Below are positions 21,274 through 25,082 of a DNA stretch of 25,082 nucleotides, in pieces (the first letter of the stretch is position 1; every line of letters starts with the position of its first letter). Position numbers and translations under genes: made by a program. The notes beneath the pieces were generated by a model. It saw only the letters and a program-made list of their open reading frames with translations, was not told the DNA's origin and did not search any database. The stretch lies in assembly GCA_023410595.1 (NCBI GenBank), contig JAEYPO010000041.1, forward strand, positions 1-25,082. The letters run 5' to 3'. The DNA is from Bacillota bacterium (GTDB taxonomy: Bacteria; Bacillota; Clostridia; Christensenellales; SZUA-584).

Positions 21274-22248
21274 TTATCTGATATCCAATCCCGTCATGCT
21301 CTCGAACTGCTTCTTTGTGATCAGCTTCTTTGAATACAGCTCAAACGCCTGGTTGAACGTGCTGTCGCTTTTACTAAGGCCGTATTGGCTCTGCTGCAGG
21401 CCGTAGCTCTTTTCCCAGTTGCCCTGATCCAACAGCGCCTGGTTCCTCTGCGAATCGATCTGCAAATCCGAGCTGCCTCTCTCCGCACCCTCTTGTATGC
21501 CCAGCTTGTCGAGAGCAAGCTGTATGTTGTTCGTATAGTCCTGCTGCTGGCGGGAGATGTCCCCGAGCGAATTAAGAAGCGCGTTTGTATTGCGCTGCCG
21601 CAGCGTCTGCGACGTGCCGCCCCCCGCCGAAAGCCCCATATTAGCCATTGCTTCCCGGCGCGAGCGCTCCGCCATCTCGCTGTTCGTATACGCTTCGTTT
21701 CTCAGCGGATTATATATGTCCGGAGCCTTTTCTTTCTGGGTGTTGAGCTCCAGTCTCTGCGCGTCATAACGTCCGGAAATTGCTTGCTGCTGCGACGATT
21801 TTATATCGTCATATATGCTGTTAATGAGCGCCTTCCAATCCGTCTCACCGCTTCCGTTCCCGGCCTCCGGCGTCTTCTGGGGCACGGGGGAAGGTTGCGC
21901 GGCACCGGGCAGCTTAAGCGTCGCCCCCGCACGTATGACGTTTGGATCGGCTATATTGTTAAGCGCGGCAAGCTCTGATACGGTCGTGTTGTATTTCTTT
22001 GCAATAGCCGAAAGCGTATCCCCTCTCAGTATGGTGTAAGCATCTCCGGCGGGTGCAGGCGCGGGCACGGGCGCAGCAGGCTGCGCCCTCGCACCCTGCG
22101 CAATGTCGGGCAGCTTCAACGTCTGCCCTACCCTGATCAGATTCTTATTCTTAATGTTGTTTAACCTTACGAGTTCATCGACGGTCGTGTTGTACTTCCT
22201 TGCGAGCTTTGAAAGGTTATCTCCCTTTACAACGGTGTAGTCGGCCAT
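21274..22248 (-). CDS. LysM-domain protein with phage-like glutamine-rich C-terminus
   Basis: The 324-aa protein begins with LysM 1 (about 2-48, YTVVKGDNLSKLARKYNTTVDELVRLNNIKNKNLIRVGQTLKLP), a Pro/Ala linker, and LysM 2 (about 70-115, YTILRGDTLSAIAKKYNTTVSELAALNNI). LysM domains bind N-acetylglucosamine polymers such as peptidoglycan. The remaining 180 residues are polar, rich in Gln, Asn and Arg, and predicted helical, with no recognisable lytic catalytic motif. There is no signal peptide, so export would need another route; a holin gene lies 10 bp upstream. This suits a phage lysis or structural cassette. AAGGAGG precedes the ATG. Confidence 0.78.
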   Translation of the reverse strand: MADYTVVKGDNLSKLARKYNTTVDELVRLNNIKNKNLIRVGQTLKLPDIAQGARAQPAAPVPAPAPAGDAYTILRGDTLSAIAKKYNTTVSELAALNNIADPNVIRAGATLKLPGAAQPSPVPQKTPEAGNGSGETDWKALINSIYDDIKSSQQQAISGRYDAQRLELNTQKEKAPDIYNPLRNEAYTNSEMAERSRREAMANMGLSAGGGTSQTLRQRNTNALLNSLGDISRQQQDYTNNIQLALDKLGIQEGAERGSSDLQIDSQRNQALLDQGNWEKSYGLQQSQYGLSKSDSTFNQAFELYSKKLITKKQFESMTGLDIR

Positions 22249-22258
22249 TCGTTCCTCC

Positions 22259-22645
22259 TTATTTCTTCGCCGCGAGCAGCCTTGCCTCTATGAGGTTTTT
22301 AACGTACGCGCCTATGTCGTCCGCGTTGCCCGCGATAACGGCAAGCGATTTCGCGGACAGGTCGCTTATGAACATATCGAACGCCTTAACGCTTACCATC
22401 TTTATGTCGTCCGCCGAAAGTTTGCCGTCTGCGCTCTTGGTTTTGAGCCCTTCCACCACGCTTGCCTGCAGCGACGCTACGACGCTGTCCGCCACCGCCT
22501 CTGCCTCGCCTATGGCGCTGCGCAGCGCTTCGCTGTGCGTCCTCTCGCGCAACCACGCAAACGCCGCTTTAGTGAGCGGTATCACCACCGCGGTAAACAC
22601 AAGCCCGACGATTGATATAACCACCTCGGTAACGTTGATCTGCAT
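22259..22645 (-). CDS. Phage holin, LLH-like
   Basis: This 128-aa protein has one N-terminal membrane segment (about 6-28, TEVVISIVGLVFTAVVIPLTKAAF) and a long amphipathic helical tail (HSEALRSAIGEAEAVADSVVASLQASVVEGLKTKSADGKLSADDIKMVSVKAF), the layout of LLH-family holins. Holins make holes in the membrane at phage lysis. AAGGAGG stands about 9 bases before the ATG at 22645. It is directly followed by the LysM gene. The family call rests on architecture and sequence feel, so it is moderately sure. Confidence 0.7.
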   Translation of the reverse strand: MQINVTEVVISIVGLVFTAVVIPLTKAAFAWLRERTHSEALRSAIGEAEAVADSVVASLQASVVEGLKTKSADGKLSADDIKMVSVKAFDMFISDLSAKSLAVIAGNADDIGAYVKNLIEARLLAAKK

Positions 22646-22737
22646 GAGTCAAATCCTCCTTATTCAGCTTTTCTCTGACTTAAGATTACCGCCGATAATC
22701 GCTCACGGCCGCTCAATATGTGGGAAAAATGCGCAAC

Positions 22738-22770
22738 AAAAAAGGCCCCGCAGATGCGAAGCCCGCAGCC
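22738..22770 (-). terminator. Terminator downstream of the lipoprotein gene
   Basis: The minus strand has a GC-rich imperfect hairpin between GGCTGCGG and CTGCGGGGCC, followed by TTTTTT (A6 at 22738-22743). It separates the lipoprotein transcript from the holin gene, so the holin pair probably has its own promoter in the short gap 22646-22737. Confidence 0.65.
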
Positions 22771-22784
22771 TGAAACCTGACGTT

Positions 22785-23615
22785 TTATTCGATTTTCGCT
22801 AACAAATCATGTCTTCCCAATTTACACCAATCAAGACACTCCGCCCTATGCCCGCCCGGAACAACGATGACTCCCAGAACGCCATCCTGCCCCCAAAGGT
22901 ATGCAGTCGCGGTATCGGATGTACCGATTCCCATTGCTTCTACAAGTTTATCCCGTTTGCCGGAGTAATAGTAAACGCTACTGCCATCAGAAAGAGTTTC
23001 GTTATGAAGTTCCGCTCCGCACAACTCAGCGTACAGTTGTGCCGTTTCTTTGGGGTCAATATCCTGATTTGTGTCAAACACTCCCCCAACAACAGTGTCT
23101 TTTATATCCTCAGTTAATACGGTGTTTTTAATGCTAAAGTAGTAGTTGTTATCTATAGCGAAGAGGTCAATAGCATCCAACCCGATAACATCTTCTATCA
23201 GATAATAAGCGTCCGGCTCTAACTGAATGTTAAACAACCCGTAGAAATCTTCCCGGAAATCCTGATTGCGGATCACGGTCTCCATATCGTCTATGCTGTC
23301 AAAACTTATCCAATTGTCTCCCCTCCAGTAGAAATCTATACCGTATTTAGCCCCTTGGTCTTCTTCCTTGTAGTCATCTTTATTAACCCAGAAAATATCA
23401 TAGGCCTCTATTACCGCTCTTGTCCGGAATTCATCCTCGGGCATTTTATCATAGTCCACCTCTATTGGTTCATAATTGCCCCCCTTAGCCATTTCATGCA
23501 TGAGTTCGAGTCCGTTCATATCTTCAAGGGCTTTATTCCCTTTGTCCGTTGCGCATCCTGATAGGACAACAATGATAAGCAGCGCCAGTAATATGAATAT
23601 ATGTTGTTTTCTCAT
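22785..23615 (-). CDS. Secreted lipoprotein, unknown function
   Basis: The 276-aa product has a classic lipoprotein signal: MRKQHIFILLALLIIVVLSGC, with Cys21 as the lipidated residue after LSG. The mature part is acidic and rich in Asp, Tyr and Trp, with no motif I recognise. Sequence such as YYYSGKRDKLVEAMGI and GVLGVIVVPGGHRAECLDWC suggests one compact globular domain. It lies 25 bp after the 206-aa ORF and may be its partner, for instance an immunity or accessory protein. That role is speculative. GAGGAT lies about 7 bases before the ATG. Confidence 0.75.
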   Translation of the reverse strand: MRKQHIFILLALLIIVVLSGCATDKGNKALEDMNGLELMHEMAKGGNYEPIEVDYDKMPEDEFRTRAVIEAYDIFWVNKDDYKEEDQGAKYGIDFYWRGDNWISFDSIDDMETVIRNQDFREDFYGLFNIQLEPDAYYLIEDVIGLDAIDLFAIDNNYYFSIKNTVLTEDIKDTVVGGVFDTNQDIDPKETAQLYAELCGAELHNETLSDGSSVYYYSGKRDKLVEAMGIGTSDTATAYLWGQDGVLGVIVVPGGHRAECLDWCKLGRHDLLAKIE

Positions 23616-23640
23616 ACTTTTATCCTCATATAATATTATT

Positions 23641-24309
23641 TTAATATGGTAATTCTATTCCCAGCCCTTGCTCTGCAAACATATTGTTTATTTTTTTCAC
23701 CAGTTCCTTTGGCACTTCGACAGGCTTCTTCAGTTGATACGTTACGTCTTCTCCAGTCTTAATGTATATCTCGCCGGGATATACAAGAGGCTTAAGCCAT
23801 GTCTTCCCGCCCTTTGCATACATATATCCGAATTCCGGCGCTTTATGTTTTTTGTTCAATGTAATACAGGTACCATTTTTCAGGTCTGTCCAGCTTTCCC
23901 CAGCCTTCTTAGGCATGTTCGCCCATGCTGAATCATTATACTTTATTATAGCTTTTTTCTGCCCGTCAATTTTTATTATATCAACATCAACATCAACCCA
24001 ATCAATGGCTCCAAGTGCCTGCCCAGCCATCTGTAATAGATGGAACCAATTCGGGCCATCTGCTTCAAGGTCTTGATTCAATATGTACTTTCCCAGGTTA
24101 AAATCGTTTTTTTGCAGGTGATAGCTCTCCACAACTTCATGCGGGTATTCGCTGTTTTCGGACGACCATGGTATGATATCTATCCCTTTTCCCTTAACAT
24201 ATACACGCCCGTAGTCTTTATCCGCTGGCGGCTTTCCCCAGTAATTCCCGTAATCCTCCAAATCTCCAATTAGCGGTTTTAAGTCGGGTGAACCAGGAGA
24301 GATTGTATG
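23641..24309 (-). pseudogene. Downstream part of a stop-split gene (unknown product)
   Basis: The frame is open from just after the TAA at 24312-24310 to 23641 and encodes about 222 residues, TISPGSPDLKPLIGDLEDYGNYWGK and onward, ending NNMFAEQGLGIELPY. It is in the same frame as the protein ending at 24310, with one stop codon between. No ATG or GTG occurs near its beginning. The TTG at 24261 would give 206 aa, but its GGAGA lies only two or three bases away. So it is either the C-terminal half of a longer ancestral protein cut by a nonsense change, a product of stop read-through, or a weakly started cistron. I do not recognise the domain. It is Trp- and Lys-rich, without a signal peptide. 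Confidence 0.55.
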
Positions 24310-25082
24310 TTATATTGATTTTTCCTCCCTGGGTTTTTTTATGTAATAGGGAGCATTAATGTCATCTTTTGCTTTATTTTCTTTTAAAAGCTCCTCGAAT
24401 CCCTTAATGTCGCCATTATCGAGATAAACAATCGCATGTTCAGCTAAATCCTTGTAATAGTCGTCATCATCTTTATAATCTTCCCTTTTCACATAATCGT
24501 CAAATGCTTGCGGTGGGTCGAAATATTCCTCTTGATCCTTTGACCAATTCCGTCTCTCAGTAATGGCTTCCTTTTTCTTATTATAATCAGAATCGCCTTT
24601 ATTCTGATTTAATATGTACATTTTACTGAAATAATCGTCGGCGCTTATATACCTGGGATTGTTGATATAGTCAGGATCTTTCAACCGTCTAGCACTGTTT
24701 ATTTGCGCAACTTCCTTCGCCCATGCGTCATGAGCGTTATCGTAGTCGTTCAATAGCGCTTCATAAGCTTTCATATCAGGGTCGTCTTTTTCCACAGGCG
24801 GGGGCGGCGGTACGGGCGATGGACTCGGCTCCGAAGGATACTCCTCATCCTCATCCTTCAGCCCTGTCGCCTTCTTATTATCACCCGCCCCAAAGAGCGA
24901 GCCACCCGCGTTTCCCCTCGCCCTCAGCATATCCTTTTCTTTGCTCTCGTCCCCCAAGCCCATAGCCTCGGTCATCTGTTTTCTCAGCGCGTCGCGCTGC
25001 TTCTCGGCGTTCTTTATTACGTTATCAAGAGCATTCACCTTGCTATTATCGCCGCTCAGCATATGTTCATACTGCTGCTTGT
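24310..25082 (-). CDS. Helical protein with proline-rich linker (partial at right edge)
   Basis: The frame is open to the window edge (KQQYEH lies before the Met at 25062), so the N-terminus is probably missing. The visible 250-plus residues begin with coiled-coil-like SKVNALDNVIKNAEKQRDALRKQMTEA, then a linker YPSEPSPSPVPPPPP (about 78-93 after Met25062), then a very acidic, charged helical part (DDYVKREDYKDDDDYYKDLAEHA) and stop at 24310. A helical N-terminus, Pro-rich linker and variable C-terminus is a layout shared by secreted effectors and phage tail proteins. No known toxin motif is seen. The same frame continues past the stop. Confidence 0.55.
   Translation of the reverse strand, partial: KQQYEHMLSGDNSKVNALDNVIKNAEKQRDALRKQMTEAMGLGDESKEKDMLRARGNAGGSLFGAGDNKKATGLKDEDEEYPSEPSPSPVPPPPPVEKDDPDMKAYEALLNDYDNAHDAWAKEVAQINSARRLKDPDYINNPRYISADDYFSKMYILNQNKGDSDYNKKKEAITERRNWSKDQEEYFDPPQAFDDYVKREDYKDDDDYYKDLAEHAIVYLDNGDIKGFEELLKENKAKDDINAPYYIKKPREEKSI

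Overview
The window reads as chromosome of a spore-forming, Gram-positive anaerobe of the class Clostridia. It carries two CotF-like coat proteins, the two-subunit iron-sulfur L-serine dehydratase SdaAB/SdaAA, a BlaI/M56 sensor pair and a PadR-DUF1700-DUF4097 envelope module. Shine-Dalgarno sequences are strong, TTG starts are common, and the backbone is fairly GC-rich with heavy use of ATA for isoleucine. No rRNA or tRNA gene was seen. Genus cannot be fixed from the sequence alone.

Layout. 1-122: end of a probable IS30-family element running off the left edge. 122-475: no gene, degenerate hairpin repeats. 476-3778 (minus): padR - DUF1700 - DUF4097 - zinc ribbon - DUF4097, one operon with dyads over its promoter. 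About 3845-5460: AT-rich island with a complete type III toxin-antitoxin locus (promoter, three 35-nt antitoxin RNA repeats, terminator, ToxN/AbiQ-type toxin) and a frameshifted membrane protein gene. 5531-10272 (plus): VOC protein, then the tightly overlapping housekeeping set recX - birA - P1 peptidase - acpS - nnrDE. 10288-11267: 1 kb of non-coding repeats, including two copies of a 119-bp palindromic element. 11268-14455 (minus): blaI and a 939-aa M56 sensor with a palindromic operator array. 14555-17003 (minus): sdaAB - sdaAA - GNAT - YjbR/MmcQ operon. 17155-17916 (plus): MarR regulator and a small membrane protein. 18036-21005 (minus): two coat proteins, an ACT protein, a methyltransferase and an atypical thioredoxin reductase. 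21274-25082 (minus): LysM protein, LLH-like holin, lipoprotein, and a proline-rich-linker protein whose reading frame continues past one stop codon, resembling a prophage or secreted-effector cassette.

The most distinctive system is the type III toxin-antitoxin locus. Its three RNA repeats can each fold into the same H-type pseudoknot, and the middle repeat keeps the first stem through a compensatory base-pair change, which supports the structure directly. The family is known; this instance and its RNA sequence are what may be new. Second-tier signals are the frameshifted gene beside it, the stop-split gene next to a holin, the thioredoxin reductase lacking the usual NADPH-binding motifs, and the nested operator palindromes in front of blaI.
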